This document shows positions 15,878 to 25,020 of a stretch of DNA of 64,000 bases, piece after piece. The notes beneath the pieces are model-generated. The model searched no databases, had not been told where the DNA came from, and worked only from the letters and a program-made list of their open reading frames with translations. Source of the DNA: Blautia sp. (GTDB taxonomy: Bacteria > Bacillota > Clostridia > Lachnospirales > Lachnospiraceae). A program made the position numbers and the translations under genes. The stretch covers positions 1 to 64,000 of the forward strand of contig JARIAR010000009.1 of assembly GCA_029257805.1 (NCBI GenBank), in the 5' to 3' direction. Positions within the stretch are counted from its first letter, which is position 1. The number at the start of each line of letters is the position of its first letter.

Positions 15878-18800
15878 CTACTTGACCAGAAAAACTTCAG
15901 AATAATGCGAGCCTCCCTGCAAGGTTTCCGCATGGGTATCAACGTATATATCAATATCTTTATTGTTTATAGCACCACCACAATCTTCTGCCGTGTATAC
16001 AATACCATTTATTAGTACCCTGGAACCGTATGGAATAATATTCGGATCAACTGCAATGGTATGATTGGCAGTAGCAAGTGCTCCTGTTGCTGTATTTCTT
16101 CCGTATCCCTCTGAGCATTCATAGCATGGACAGTAATATGTAATATGGTAAATTCCCAGGGATTCCGTTGTTTCTCCCGGTTGTAATCCCACTCCTCCGC
16201 TAGACGAAAGTCCATGATACGCCTGATACACAGTCTGGGCATAACTTACTCTGGTATCCATATGTGCAAGATTGATATTGGGACGCTCAAAACATGCTGC
16301 AAATGTATATGTTGCATCTTCAAGATCTGATATGGATTTGAATTGTTCATAGCTTACGTTATATTTTGGATTCCATCCAGATACACTATCGAAGCTCCAT
16401 TGACCGGAATGAAGTTCGCGGATCATAAATTCAATCTGTGCTTCCGCAGTGCTTGTTTTCAATGTCATACCTTTTGACGCAAGAAAGCTTAAAAATTGTT
16501 GCTTGCGGCTGCCGCTCCACTGACACATACCGACTCCAGGGCCACCGGTTTCTGTTGTATGAAGTAAAATATCATCAGGACCACCGCCGCCTTCTGCCAT
16601 GAGATTTGCCACCACTGCAGCAGCAGCTTCATCTGTACATCCTTCACTTTTCACAGCATTCCATACCTTCTCCACAGTGGAACTGCCCATAATATTTAAC
16701 ATTCCCAGCGCATCAGACCGAGCCTTAATAGAACAGTTAAATAACTGATCAAAATAGTAGGTGGTGACTGTAATAGTAAGATGTTTGTGTCCAGGACAAT
16801 TATAAAAAATATTTCCATCTTTATCTGTAACGGCAACACAGCCACCGCAATAAGTTGTTGTGACATTTTTTTGTACTTCATGAGATCCATTAAACAGACC
16901 AATCAAATAACAGCGTATCAACCACTGATATGTCATATCCGAGTAATCTTCATCGGATTGACCATTTGCTTCGATGAAACTTGCAAGTTTCTCAGCATCC
17001 ATTTCTTTAATGTAATCTTTATCCTCATTTTCTCCGGGGGAATATGCTTCCAGATCAAAATCGAAAAGTGCTGCCATTAAACACATACATTCTTTAATGT
17101 TGTTATCATCATTGGTAATACCTTCTTCATTTTTGTAGTCCGTATATGTCCTGGTATTCTTCTTATCGTTATAATTTACAGTAACTGTTTCATATGTAGG
17201 GTCACTGTAATATTTTTCTATATTCTCCCGAAATTTCACATGACATTGATTAAGGACGTCCACATATTGTTGAGCTGCAAGCTGTTGGGAAGTTTCCATT
17301 GAAGAGCCGTCCAACATATAAACAGATACAAACAGGGCAATAATAACTACTGCAATGATTACTACTACTACAACAGGCCCCATAGCAACAGCAGCGGCGG
17401 CAATAGAGGATACGATTGTGCGCACCACAGAAAATGTAACTTTTATAGCAGCGGCAGCTGCCTTGGCCCCTGCGCGAACCATTTTTGCTCCAGTTTTGGA
17501 AGTCATAACTGCAGCCTTTCTTGCTCCAGCACTTCCCACTTTAACTGCAAGCCTTTCGCCTGAAGCAAATACTTTTCTCGCAGCATGTGTTCCGGTTTTT
17601 GCAGCAGTCTTTCCCGCTTTATAAGAAGCTGTAGCGGCTTTTTTTACTTTTGGAGCGGTTTTTTTTGCTGTCCGAAGTGTTACATTTTTCATATATTTTG
17701 CTACTTTTCCCGTGGATTTAGAAGCCCGGTATACCGTTTTTATTGCAATCCGGGAAATTCTGGTGGAAAATAGTAATCCTTCGGAAGTATAACTTTGCGA
17801 TTCGCGTGACGCTTTTATAATCTGTCTTCGTATTTCAAGAGAAATATTACGCCGCACCACATGGAGAGACCTTAAAGTCCGTTGCTTCGCATAGTTGGTA
17901 TATTTCTCTAAGGAATTTGTTTTTATAAAAGCTTGCGCAATTTTCTCCTCTACTGCGCTTAACGATCTCGTGCGTATTAAATGTCGTAATTCTTTCACAT
18001 TTGAGGAAATCCCTCTATCTTTAAGTGCCTCTTCAAGAGATTTATGCAGAACATGTAAATTTTTCTGCTTTTTAGGATTAAATATCTCATCTTCTACCCC
18101 ATCGTGATATTCTGTTCCCATGACTTTTTCTATATATGGCTGCATAAGCTTTTGGAAACTACCGTCTGCATCTGCGCGTATATAATCGAAATCCACAGAA
18201 TGGTTAAAAGATTTCAACGCTATTTTACCAATTCCTCCTGCGGACTTTCCTATAATCACTCCGACTGCCGGATATACAACATACCGTCCAACAGTTTCAT
18301 GACTTGTTAAGATTCCCTGCCCAGTATAAGTGTTCGAAAGAGTATTCTGGGAATATAGTTTCGCTTCAAATGAAAGCGTTCGAATACCATTTTTGAGAGT
18401 TCTTTTTACATTTACTCCATTTACTCCATTTACTCCGTTTCCATACATAGTACAAAATCTGGCCGCACCATATGTAGAACGATGCTCTGCTTCAGTTTCT
18501 GAATCATTTTCAAGTTTGGCAGATAAGCGCTCTTCTTCATCTGAAATTCCATCGCGCATATCGGAACCTCTGGTATGCGACTGGGCTTTTTCTTCCGTAT
18601 CTTGGATTTTTTCTTCTTGGATATTGGTAAAAGGCATTTCCAGAAACTCTTCAAGACGGTTCTCTACGAAGCTGTCCTGACTTTTCTCAGAATGCAATAG
18701 CAATTCATCTGATTCTGTATCAGATAAATAGTCTTTTTTTTGAGAATCTATTTTGTTATTTTTGACAGTAGATTCAAAATTTGAAATATGTGGAGATATA

Positions 18801-19672
18801 ATGTCTGCTGGAAATTCTCCTTGTGATTCAGAAGAAGGCTTCAGCCCTAATATATCTGTCATTTCTCGAATCCGGAGATTTCGGGAATTTGATGCAAAGG
18901 TTTGAGTATCTGCAGATTCCCGAAGACCTTGATCTACTGTAACAGAGATAGTGTCTTCACTGTCCTTTACACGAAACTCTTCCGGATTGATTTCCTGATT
19001 GGAATTTCCAGCTTTCTCACGAGAAAGAAAAGGAATCTCTGCTTTTTCTGAAAAAGAGGTACGTTCTGAAAATTCATTCATTTCCCGAATTCGGAGATTT
19101 CGGGAATTTGATGCAAAGGTATTAGCATCTGCGGATTCCCGGATGCCTTGATTTATTGATATAGAAGCAGCATCTCCATTGTCTTTTGTATAGATCTTCG
19201 CTGAAGGAATATCCATATTAGAAAGCTCTGATTTTTCATGTATCTCTGTCGTTTGGAAGTATTGTTCTGAGGAAATCGATGCATCTTGAACCAATGAATT
19301 TTCTAACTCATATGGAAAAGTTTGGGCGCTTGAAAGCTGCCACAAGTCTTTACTTTCTACTTGCAATTTTGAAGATTCTTCCTCGGTCTTATCTTCATAT
19401 CTGTTGAATTCTGTATTAATCTGATTCTCTTCTGAAGTCACACTTTTCTGGATATGGTCACACTTTCTTTGCTCTTTAAAGTGTTCTGGAGTACCTATAT
19501 CATTAGGCTGCTGCTTTTCGGAGTCAGACTTTGTTTTATTAAAAATTTTCTGCTTATGCTCAGGAATCGCCCCTTCACTTGATGAGCGAGGTTTTGTACC
19601 AAAGTCAGAGCTACTTCTTGGCTGTCCCCTTACTCTTTGCCCTGTCTTTTTCTCACTTTTATCAGATGCCAC
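15878..19672 (-). CDS. Large membrane protein with lysozyme and 3D domains
   Basis: 1264 residues. Residues 1-420 are charged and probably disordered, with two copies of a ~33-residue repeat containing TFASNSRNLRIREM. NGVNGVNGVN (about residue 415) is a triple 9-bp repeat in the DNA. Residues 500-760 are basic and Ala/Lys-rich. A strong membrane helix lies at about 765-795. Outside it are a phage-tail-lysozyme-type domain (about 1000-1140: AAAVVANLMAEGG, GVGMCQWSGSRKQQF) and a C-terminal 3D domain (about 1180-1264: AVDPNIIPYGSRV, AEDCGGAINNKDIDIY). The large inner part and outer hydrolases fit a VirB1/CD1107-like role in the transfer channel. The GTG start follows AAAGGGG. Confidence 0.83.
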   Translation of the reverse strand: MASDKSEKKTGQRVRGQPRSSSDFGTKPRSSSEGAIPEHKQKIFNKTKSDSEKQQPNDIGTPEHFKEQRKCDHIQKSVTSEENQINTEFNRYEDKTEEESSKLQVESKDLWQLSSAQTFPYELENSLVQDASISSEQYFQTTEIHEKSELSNMDIPSAKIYTKDNGDAASISINQGIRESADANTFASNSRNLRIREMNEFSERTSFSEKAEIPFLSREKAGNSNQEINPEEFRVKDSEDTISVTVDQGLRESADTQTFASNSRNLRIREMTDILGLKPSSESQGEFPADIISPHISNFESTVKNNKIDSQKKDYLSDTESDELLLHSEKSQDSFVENRLEEFLEMPFTNIQEEKIQDTEEKAQSHTRGSDMRDGISDEEERLSAKLENDSETEAEHRSTYGAARFCTMYGNGVNGVNGVNVKRTLKNGIRTLSFEAKLYSQNTLSNTYTGQGILTSHETVGRYVVYPAVGVIIGKSAGGIGKIALKSFNHSVDFDYIRADADGSFQKLMQPYIEKVMGTEYHDGVEDEIFNPKKQKNLHVLHKSLEEALKDRGISSNVKELRHLIRTRSLSAVEEKIAQAFIKTNSLEKYTNYAKQRTLRSLHVVRRNISLEIRRQIIKASRESQSYTSEGLLFSTRISRIAIKTVYRASKSTGKVAKYMKNVTLRTAKKTAPKVKKAATASYKAGKTAAKTGTHAARKVFASGERLAVKVGSAGARKAAVMTSKTGAKMVRAGAKAAAAAIKVTFSVVRTIVSSIAAAAVAMGPVVVVVIIAVVIIALFVSVYMLDGSSMETSQQLAAQQYVDVLNQCHVKFRENIEKYYSDPTYETVTVNYNDKKNTRTYTDYKNEEGITNDDNNIKECMCLMAALFDFDLEAYSPGENEDKDYIKEMDAEKLASFIEANGQSDEDYSDMTYQWLIRCYLIGLFNGSHEVQKNVTTTYCGGCVAVTDKDGNIFYNCPGHKHLTITVTTYYFDQLFNCSIKARSDALGMLNIMGSSTVEKVWNAVKSEGCTDEAAAAVVANLMAEGGGGPDDILLHTTETGGPGVGMCQWSGSRKQQFLSFLASKGMTLKTSTAEAQIEFMIRELHSGQWSFDSVSGWNPKYNVSYEQFKSISDLEDATYTFAACFERPNINLAHMDTRVSYAQTVYQAYHGLSSSGGVGLQPGETTESLGIYHITYYCPCYECSEGYGRNTATGALATANHTIAVDPNIIPYGSRVLINGIVYTAEDCGGAINNKDIDIYVDTHAETLQGGSHYSEVFLVK

Positions 19673-19731
19673 ATTAACACCCCTTTCTTTTTTATAGAAG
19701 AATAAACTGCGTTTACAATATGACAGACAAA

Positions 19732-19766
19732 GAAAAATCCCCAGAGCATTTGCTCTGGGGATTTTA
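19732..19766 (-). terminator. Terminator of the broken surface-protein gene
   Basis: Minus-strand AAAATCCCCAGAGC / GCTCTGGGGATTTTT, perfect stem, AAAT loop. It isolates the hydrolase operon from upstream transcription. Confidence 0.93.
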
Positions 19767-19769
19767 CTG

Positions 19770-20345
19770 TTATTTCAGCTGAAATGTGACCGTGTTGCTG
19801 ATTACATCATTGTGACTGTAATCGTCAAAACGCTGTTTTTCATTTCGGAAAGTGATTTCCGCCTTTAAATCCTTTAAATTCAAAGTTGCATTGCCATACG
19901 TAATCTTTTCTGGCTTCTTGCCATACTCAGCCTTGCCTACCTGTTGGATTTTACCGTCGTACCTGCTTCTCTGTGATTTTGCATGTACCAATCGGCACAT
20001 TTTTAATGGTTACACTCAATCTGGCATATCTATCTGGATCTACGGAGTAGTTATCCTTTTCGAATGTCACGTAGGTTTCATATGTGTGCGCATTGCCCCG
20101 GGTATCTTTTCCATCTATCTTAAACAGAAATGTCGGATTTCCATGCACCCAGGTAATATCCGATTCCTTGATGCGCTTGTTGCTCTTGATCTTTCCTTTA
20201 GACAGACGCTACGGTTCATTTTCAGCTTCGAAAGTCTGATGTAGCAGCGCTTCGAAGCCAGCGGAAAGGGAGACTTCCTGAGACTAGTTTCCAATATAGC
20301 CTTTCGGCGACTGCTCTTCCATTATCTTGAACTTACCGTTGTTTT
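19770..20345 (-). pseudogene. Decayed surface protein, C-terminal fragment
   Basis: Readable protein pieces lie in two frames. FKIMEEQSPKGYIGN is followed by TAG where a Trp is expected. Then come FLFKIDGKDTRGNAHTYETY, TVTEKQ-like text ending at a frameshift near 19965, and SRYDGKIQQVGKAEYG with an FQLK end. The pattern is that of prealbumin/Cna-B-like domains of Lachnospiraceae pilin-type proteins. One nonsense change and one frameshift are visible, and the N-terminal part is missing. The intact terminator shows it was once an expressed gene. Confidence 0.75.
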
Positions 20346-20351
20346 CAGGTT

Positions 20352-20525
20352 TCAGTCTTTCATATGATAGAGTTGTCCATAATTCGCGCCTTTTTCTGTA
20401 ACTCGAATATCACCATCTCCACACACATACCCGATTTTCTTATCGTTTCCATCATAAACGTCTTTATCTTTTACTCTCACACCAGAAAAATCTTCCCGTA
20501 AATCTTTACCATTTTTCCAAGCCAT
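20352..20525 (-). CDS. Small basic protein, unknown
   Basis: 57 residues from the ATG at 20525, which has AAAGGAGG upstream; the longer frame is not supported. It starts MAWKNGKDLREDFSG and has regularly placed Gly/Asp turns (VYDGNDKKIGYVCGDGDIRV), suggesting a small beta-rich fold. It lies upstream of the decayed surface gene. Function unknown. Confidence 0.6.
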   Translation of the reverse strand: MAWKNGKDLREDFSGVRVKDKDVYDGNDKKIGYVCGDGDIRVTEKGANYGQLYHMKD

Positions 20526-20739
20526 ATTTATTTCCTCCTTTTTTAATATCCTCATATTTTTACAACAATAATTACCACCAAGAGAAGAGCTCTGTTTTTG
20601 TACGTACATTTTATAGGAACTTCTTTTCTTGATTCTATCTTAATATGCCCCATATACATTTGCAATCATTAATTTTAGTTCATTTTTATTTTAAAAATTA
20701 TTTATTTTTATTTTTTAAATAGTTTAAATGCATTTAATA

Positions 20740-20767
20740 TTGAAAAAGTTTTTTTGGGGGTTATAAT
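20740..20767 (+). promoter_or_regulatory. Sigma-A promoter of the divergent regulator-like gene
   Basis: Plus-strand TTGAAA (20740-20745) and TATAAT (20762-20767), 16 bp apart, 30 bp upstream of the ATG. Confidence 0.75.
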
Positions 20768-20797
20768 ATTTATTATTGTCGAAACGAGGAATTAATT

Positions 20798-21964
20798 ATG
20801 TCAAAGCTTGAAAACATGGCTCAAAACTGGAAATATTTAATACAAAATACGCATCCCGATTATAAGTCTGGTGAAAAATATTTTAAAAATCATCTGGAGG
20901 ATTCTATTGGTTTTTCATATGGCACATTATATTCTTTAATTAGGCCAAACAACAAAAAATGCTCATCCGAAACTGCAGCAAAAATTGCTCAATACTTTAA
21001 TTCCTATTTAAAAGATCCTTTAAAAAATTTTTCGCCCGAACACCTTAGCTTAGATCCACAAAAATTAAAGTCATCTTTTGTATCAGCTGATTTTAAAAAA
21101 TATGAAATTAATACTTACAAAAACCAATCTCAAAACGATATCTTAAAACGTTTTGCAAATAAATTATATAGGTGCTATTACATGGCACCAAATAGTCCAT
21201 ATTCTGCACACATAGCCTTTTTGAAAATATTTAATAAAAATGAAGCTTGTATGATAAAAGGAATTAGAATAGAAAACCTAAAACCAATACAAGATATTTT
21301 TTATTCAGATAACTTTAGATATTGCAAAACTCTGAATAACATGAAAACTTCTTTTTTAACGGCTGTTGAGTCTATGGAAGATAAGTTCAAACCAGAACAA
21401 ATGCATTTTTATAAAGCACAAAAAATTTCCATTGATACCGACTGTATCAGAATAGATTTCATATCAGAGGAAACTTCACCCTGTTATACTACCATTTTTT
21501 GGAATGTTTCTATAGCAAATAAATTAAGGATTAATCCTTATATCGGTGGCTCCGCATTAGCTATTGATACAAACCAAGGAAATCGCGGAAAAGATATCTG
21601 TTCCTATAAACTCGGAATCGAAACTCTTGAAAATTCCAGACTTAAATGGGACGTGTTAAAAAATCCTTTTGATTGCTCCTCCGTTGAATTAATTAATGAG
21701 TTGTCATTAACTCCACGAAATGGTATTTCTGTAGTTGACAATGCCGATGATAATCGCTTCTTTCGCTTTATAACAGAGAATTATCACAGAGTGCCAGATT
21801 TCGAACATAATATTCTCAGATTGCCTAAAACATATTCGGAGAATGACATTATCAAAATTATAGAACATCTAGCAGAATCACATAAGCTGCTAAAAGATGA
21901 AATTTATGAATTGAAATCCTTAAAAAATGCGGAAACTATTTGTAATCCTATTCAAAACGATTAA
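20798..21964 (+). CDS. Unknown protein with possible HTH N-terminus
   Basis: 388 residues and the only well supported plus-strand gene before the origin region. Residues 20-70 (HLEDSIGFSYGTLYSLIRPNN, SETAAKIAQYF) could form a helix-turn-helix. The middle (120-300) looks like a mixed alpha/beta effector domain without a recognised motif, and the last 70 residues are helical. It has its own promoter and a terminator, and lies between decayed regions. It is more AT-rich than its neighbours, which suggests a separate origin. Candidate roles are a transcription regulator or defence-type protein; neither can be shown. Confidence 0.72.
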   Translation: MSKLENMAQNWKYLIQNTHPDYKSGEKYFKNHLEDSIGFSYGTLYSLIRPNNKKCSSETAAKIAQYFNSYLKDPLKNFSPEHLSLDPQKLKSSFVSADFKKYEINTYKNQSQNDILKRFANKLYRCYYMAPNSPYSAHIAFLKIFNKNEACMIKGIRIENLKPIQDIFYSDNFRYCKTLNNMKTSFLTAVESMEDKFKPEQMHFYKAQKISIDTDCIRIDFISEETSPCYTTIFWNVSIANKLRINPYIGGSALAIDTNQGNRGKDICSYKLGIETLENSRLKWDVLKNPFDCSSVELINELSLTPRNGISVVDNADDNRFFRFITENYHRVPDFEHNILRLPKTYSENDIIKIIEHLAESHKLLKDEIYELKSLKNAETICNPIQND

Positions 21965-22000
21965 TTCAATTTTTACTATACATGATACAATTAACTTTAA

Positions 22001-22046
22001 AAGAGGCTGATAATTGTAATAGTTATTACCATTATCAGTCTCTTTC
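22001..22046 (+). terminator. Terminator of the 20798-21964 gene
   Basis: AAGAGGCTGATAAT / ATTATCAGTCTCTT stem ending in TCTTTCG on the plus strand. Confidence 0.85.
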
Positions 22047-22071
22047 GTCACTTATGCTTATATTACATTAT

Positions 22072-22197
22072 CTATTCTACTACAATATATTTATGGGTAA
22101 TATCCTTTACAGCCAGTAAGGAATTATCCATCTTGTTGCTTAAGCTGTATAATGTTGGAGCAATAGGTATATCGACTTCCTTTCCTGGACTTCGCAT
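22072..22197 (-). pseudogene. 3' remnant of an unidentified gene
   Basis: A 41-codon frame (MRSPGKEVDIPIAPTLYSLS..., ending IVVE) with no ribosome site or promoter. It looks like the C-terminal end of a longer protein cut by the IS110-type remnant next to it. Family not recognised. Confidence 0.4.
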
Positions 22198-22384
22198 AAG
22201 CGGCTCCTCATTCGCAGCGTTCGTTTTATGCAGGTTGAATCGTCATAGGCGGCGCATTCGTGTCACACTACAGTAAATTGAATCGGCAATGAGTAAAACT
22301 GGTATTTATCCATTGCAATATCTCTTAAGGAGTGACAAATTTATGAACGCAGTAGGTATCGATGTTTCTAATATGATATTTTAA
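22198..22384 (+). mobile_element. IS110-family remnant: left non-coding part and transposase start
   Basis: AAGGAG (22327-22332) precedes ATG at 22343 and MNAVGIDVS, the usual N-terminus of IS110-type DEDD transposases; the frame stops after 13 codons. The ~145 bp before it contain no gene and correspond in position to the IS110 left end, which in this family encodes the bridge RNA. The rest of the element is lost. Confidence 0.6.
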
Positions 22385-22574
22385 ATTCCACCGCCATTTC
22401 ATAAAATAATTTATTCATCTTGGAAATATTTTCCGGATTAGAAAAAAAATCGTTGAGCACTGGAAGCAAGATCCAGTAAAAAAACAGGATACATAACATA
22501 AGAGCAGTACAGATTCGAAAAAGCCATTTTTTTCGTCCTAACCATTGTGTGAAAACTGTCATAATAGTCAGCAT
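22368..22574 (-). CDS. Small membrane protein, probably truncated
   Basis: 68 residues with two hydrophobic stretches (residues 1-12 and 20-45, ALMLCILFFYWILLPVL). Its last codons run into the IS110 remnant, so the original C-terminus has probably been replaced. It lies 18 bp after the J-domain gene and may have been co-transcribed with it. Confidence 0.5.
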   Translation of the reverse strand: MLTIMTVFTQWLGRKKWLFRICTALMLCILFFYWILLPVLNDFFSNPENISKMNKLFYEMAVEFKISY

Positions 22575-22592
22575 AGTTCCCCCTCCTCTACC

Positions 22593-23189
22593 TTAAATAT
22601 TAAGAAATCTCTTCAGATATGCTCGCGACACATTCAAGACCTGCATATCTTCCTGCGTCCCGCCGTTATCTGTATGATACATTTTGGCAAGATCATGGTA
22701 TCTCTTTTTTAACTCCAATGAAGTTACCTCGCTTATATCAGAAAAGCCAAACACCTTCAGCGCTTTTTCCAATTCACTTTTTTCCTTTTTTTCTTCTTGA
22801 TAATAATGATAGGTCTCATCTTGTGATTCTGTATGTTCAGAATAATTATAAAATTCTTCCTGATGTTCTTCACGCTCATAATAATCATCATACCATTCTG
22901 CGTGCCGGTCCTGATATTTATAGGAAACATTTTCGAACAGGATATATTCAGAAATTCTTTTTGCGGTTATAGACAAAAGCTGCATGAGCCGCTGAAATAA
23001 GATTGTGAGTATGGGTGCAATAATAAGGTACAAAGGAATACTAAATATCCCTAAGATTCCATACGCTAAAATATTGTATGCTACAATCAGGAATATGCAA
23101 AGTTTTAAACTTTTCTCAGTATCCTTTACCCACTTATACTCTATATGTGTGCTGAGCTTAATCAATGAATTTGCTATTGTTTTTCCCAT
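22593..23189 (-). CDS. Membrane protein with C-terminal J-domain, HPD altered to HTD
   Basis: 198 residues. Two membrane helices at about 28-70, a Tyr/Glu/His-rich linker (100-135), and a C-terminal J-domain (140-198: LKKRYHDLAKMYHTDNGGTQ, VSRAYLKRFL). The HPD motif needed to stimulate DnaK ATPase reads HTD here, so Hsp70 activation may be weak or lost. Similar membrane J-proteins with an intact HPD occur on Firmicute elements. It has a 27-bp-gap promoter 31 bp upstream. Confidence 0.72.
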   Translation of the reverse strand: MGKTIANSLIKLSTHIEYKWVKDTEKSLKLCIFLIVAYNILAYGILGIFSIPLYLIIAPILTILFQRLMQLLSITAKRISEYILFENVSYKYQDRHAEWYDDYYEREEHQEEFYNYSEHTESQDETYHYYQEEKKEKSELEKALKVFGFSDISEVTSLELKKRYHDLAKMYHTDNGGTQEDMQVLNVSRAYLKRFLNI

Positions 23190-23219
23190 AATATATTCTC
23201 TTTCCTTTCTTTTTTCTTT

Positions 23220-23258
23220 ATTTTATCTTGGTTTTCCCTATTTTTCTTTCCAGATGAA
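23220..23258 (-). promoter_or_regulatory. 27-bp-gap promoter of the J-protein gene
   Basis: Minus-strand TTCATCTGG (TTCATC at 23253-23258), 27 bp, TAAAAT (23220-23225). Confidence 0.7.
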
Positions 23259-23302
23259 GAAATGAGTAGCTTTTAACAATATGCCAGAAAATTATGCAGA
23301 AT

Positions 23303-23340
23303 CTAAAAAAGACGCCATGGATTATTTTCCTTAGCGTCGG
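23303..23340 (-). terminator. Terminator of the HsdMS operon
   Basis: Minus-strand GACGC / GCGTC stem with a long loop followed by TTTTTTAG, 10 bp after the 23351 stop. Confidence 0.75.
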
Positions 23341-23350
23341 GGTAGTAAAA

Positions 23351-24013
23351 TTACAATGCACTAGCATGAAAGATAATAATTTCTTCCGTCAGCCAGTATT
23401 CCGGAATGCAGTAATCCCAAAATATTTGCTGCACTTCTGCAAACGAAGCTTTCTCTCTGTTTATTTTCCATCTTCCATTTTCACCAATGATGACCAGTTC
23501 CGAATTTCGATATAATTTTTTGAAGAACAGTCTTTTTTGAGACAAGTCATAGTCTTTCTCAATACAATAAAGTGACTTTTCGTTCATAAAATTTAGATAA
23601 AAACTTCCTATTATGTGTACTATCTTTCCAGATTCTAATGGTAACTGCCATCTGAGCAATATGTATGCTATTTTATGGAATACCTGCATATTGGCAGCCG
23701 AAGCAGGTACAGCATGAGAAGAAACTTTTTCCTCAAAATATCCTGCAATTTCTATAGTGTCCTCTTTATCATATACTTTTCTCACGATACAGTCAGAATT
23801 CCGTAGTCCACGTACAGGTTCCCCTTGAATATTGAAAAAGAGGAGTTCTGCTGTTCCTTCACCGATTTTTTTGTGCGGAATGGAAACCCGTGAAGAAAAT
23901 AGCAGTACCATTGGGTCATATATGCTGGGATATATTTTCTTTTTCTGCTGTTCTTTTGGGGAAGATTCTTCAGCAAAACAATACATTCTATTATCAGGCT
24001 TCACTTCTATCAC
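23351..24013 (-). CDS. Unknown protein coupled to hsdS
   Basis: 220 residues. The GTG start at 24011-24013 overlaps the hsdS stop (GTGA) and has GGAGG 7 nt upstream, so translation is coupled. It has no membrane segment and a mixed alpha/beta composition with several aromatic clusters (YCIPEYWLTEEIIIF). Tight coupling to HsdM/HsdS suggests a role with the methylase, for example an accessory or inhibitor, but no family is recognised. It is too short to be HsdR. Confidence 0.6.
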   Translation of the reverse strand: MIEVKPDNRMYCFAEESSPKEQQKKKIYPSIYDPMVLLFSSRVSIPHKKIGEGTAELLFFNIQGEPVRGLRNSDCIVRKVYDKEDTIEIAGYFEEKVSSHAVPASAANMQVFHKIAYILLRWQLPLESGKIVHIIGSFYLNFMNEKSLYCIEKDYDLSQKRLFFKKLYRNSELVIIGENGRWKINREKASFAEVQQIFWDYCIPEYWLTEEIIIFHASAL

Positions 24014-25020
24014 ACTTTATTTCCTCCATAAACATAATTTAGAATGGCTTTATGCTGTTTGATATATGCTTCAAGCAGTTGGCGCTCGGCATCCACCTGT
24101 TTCTGTGCCATTTTAGCTCCAGTAATATCCATACCTCGCACGTAATGCACCGGAATCTTCTGGATATTATCAAACTTCAAATGGGGAACAGAACTGCCTA
24201 CCAAATAGTTCTTAAGATTTAATGCTGCCAACATGATTTTCATTTCCTCTGCAGGAATTTCGTTCATTTGAAGCCATAATAGTGACTTGTCTGCTACAGT
24301 ACCTGCGGGAATAACATGAATTTCAGCTGTTCCCCCATTTTTTTGAATTGCAATAGAATCTACCCCCAATCCTTGTTTATCCGTATATCCCGTAGGTCCA
24401 GAAGCACTATACACAATAGTGCCTCCCTTCAATCCGTCTATTGCATTGATAGCATGTGCAGGCTTGACCAGTTCACCAAGACACACATTGGGATTTGACA
24501 AATATGTTTCTTTCCATATCGCTTTCTGTAACCTTTCAACTACGCGTATTACCTCATATTGATTACGAATAATAGACTCAGAAAAATGCAGTACACATAA
24601 ATCCTGAGAAATATTCAGAAGAAACGGATATTCCGATAGGGCGTCTTTTGTCACATTTCTTCCTTTTAATTTTCTGCTTATGTAGTTTTTAAAACGAGGA
24701 GACTGAAGCTGATAATAAATGCTGTCTGTTAAAATGTCCCCTTTAGAATGAATCCGGTAAAAAAAGTTGGAAAATGTACATATTTTTTCATAACCACGGA
24801 ATAAAAATGGTTCAAAGAAACTTCCTGTCCTTGCCAACAGTATGTCATCTGGGTATAATCTGTTTTCATTTGTAGAGGAAGAAACTTTTTCATCTCCAAG
24901 GATACTATAGCTTTTCACATCTGTAATCCGCAGCATTCGAATTCCATTATAAGGTATTGTCTTGCTTTTTTTGCCGTAACATATATCCGCAATGTTACCA
25001 AGAGGTGTTGTGTTTTCCAA
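24010..25020 (-). CDS. hsdS: Type I specificity subunit (HsdS-like)
   Basis: 336 residues with two target-recognition-like halves and two conserved helical parts. LGNIADICYGKKSKTIPY and RLYPDDILLARTGS are typical of HsdS. The first coiled part is about 140-165. A second half begins with VCLGELVKPAHAINAIDGLKGG, and the end is KQVDAERQLLEAYIKQHKAIL. It sets the DNA sequence methylated by HsdM. The TTG start lies inside the end of hsdM with AAGGAG 9 nt upstream. Confidence 0.8.
   Translation of the reverse strand: MENTTPLGNIADICYGKKSKTIPYNGIRMLRITDVKSYSILGDEKVSSSTNENRLYPDDILLARTGSFFEPFLFRGYEKICTFSNFFYRIHSKGDILTDSIYYQLQSPRFKNYISRKLKGRNVTKDALSEYPFLLNISQDLCVLHFSESIIRNQYEVIRVVERLQKAIWKETYLSNPNVCLGELVKPAHAINAIDGLKGGTIVYSASGPTGYTDKQGLGVDSIAIQKNGGTAEIHVIPAGTVADKSLLWLQMNEIPAEEMKIMLAALNLKNYLVGSSVPHLKFDNIQKIPVHYVRGMDITGAKMAQKQVDAERQLLEAYIKQHKAILNYVYGGNKV

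Noticed and set aside
17355-17624. Plus-strand Ala/Thr-rich open frame
   Set aside because: It is the complement of the Ala/Lys-rich and membrane part of the 1264-residue protein.
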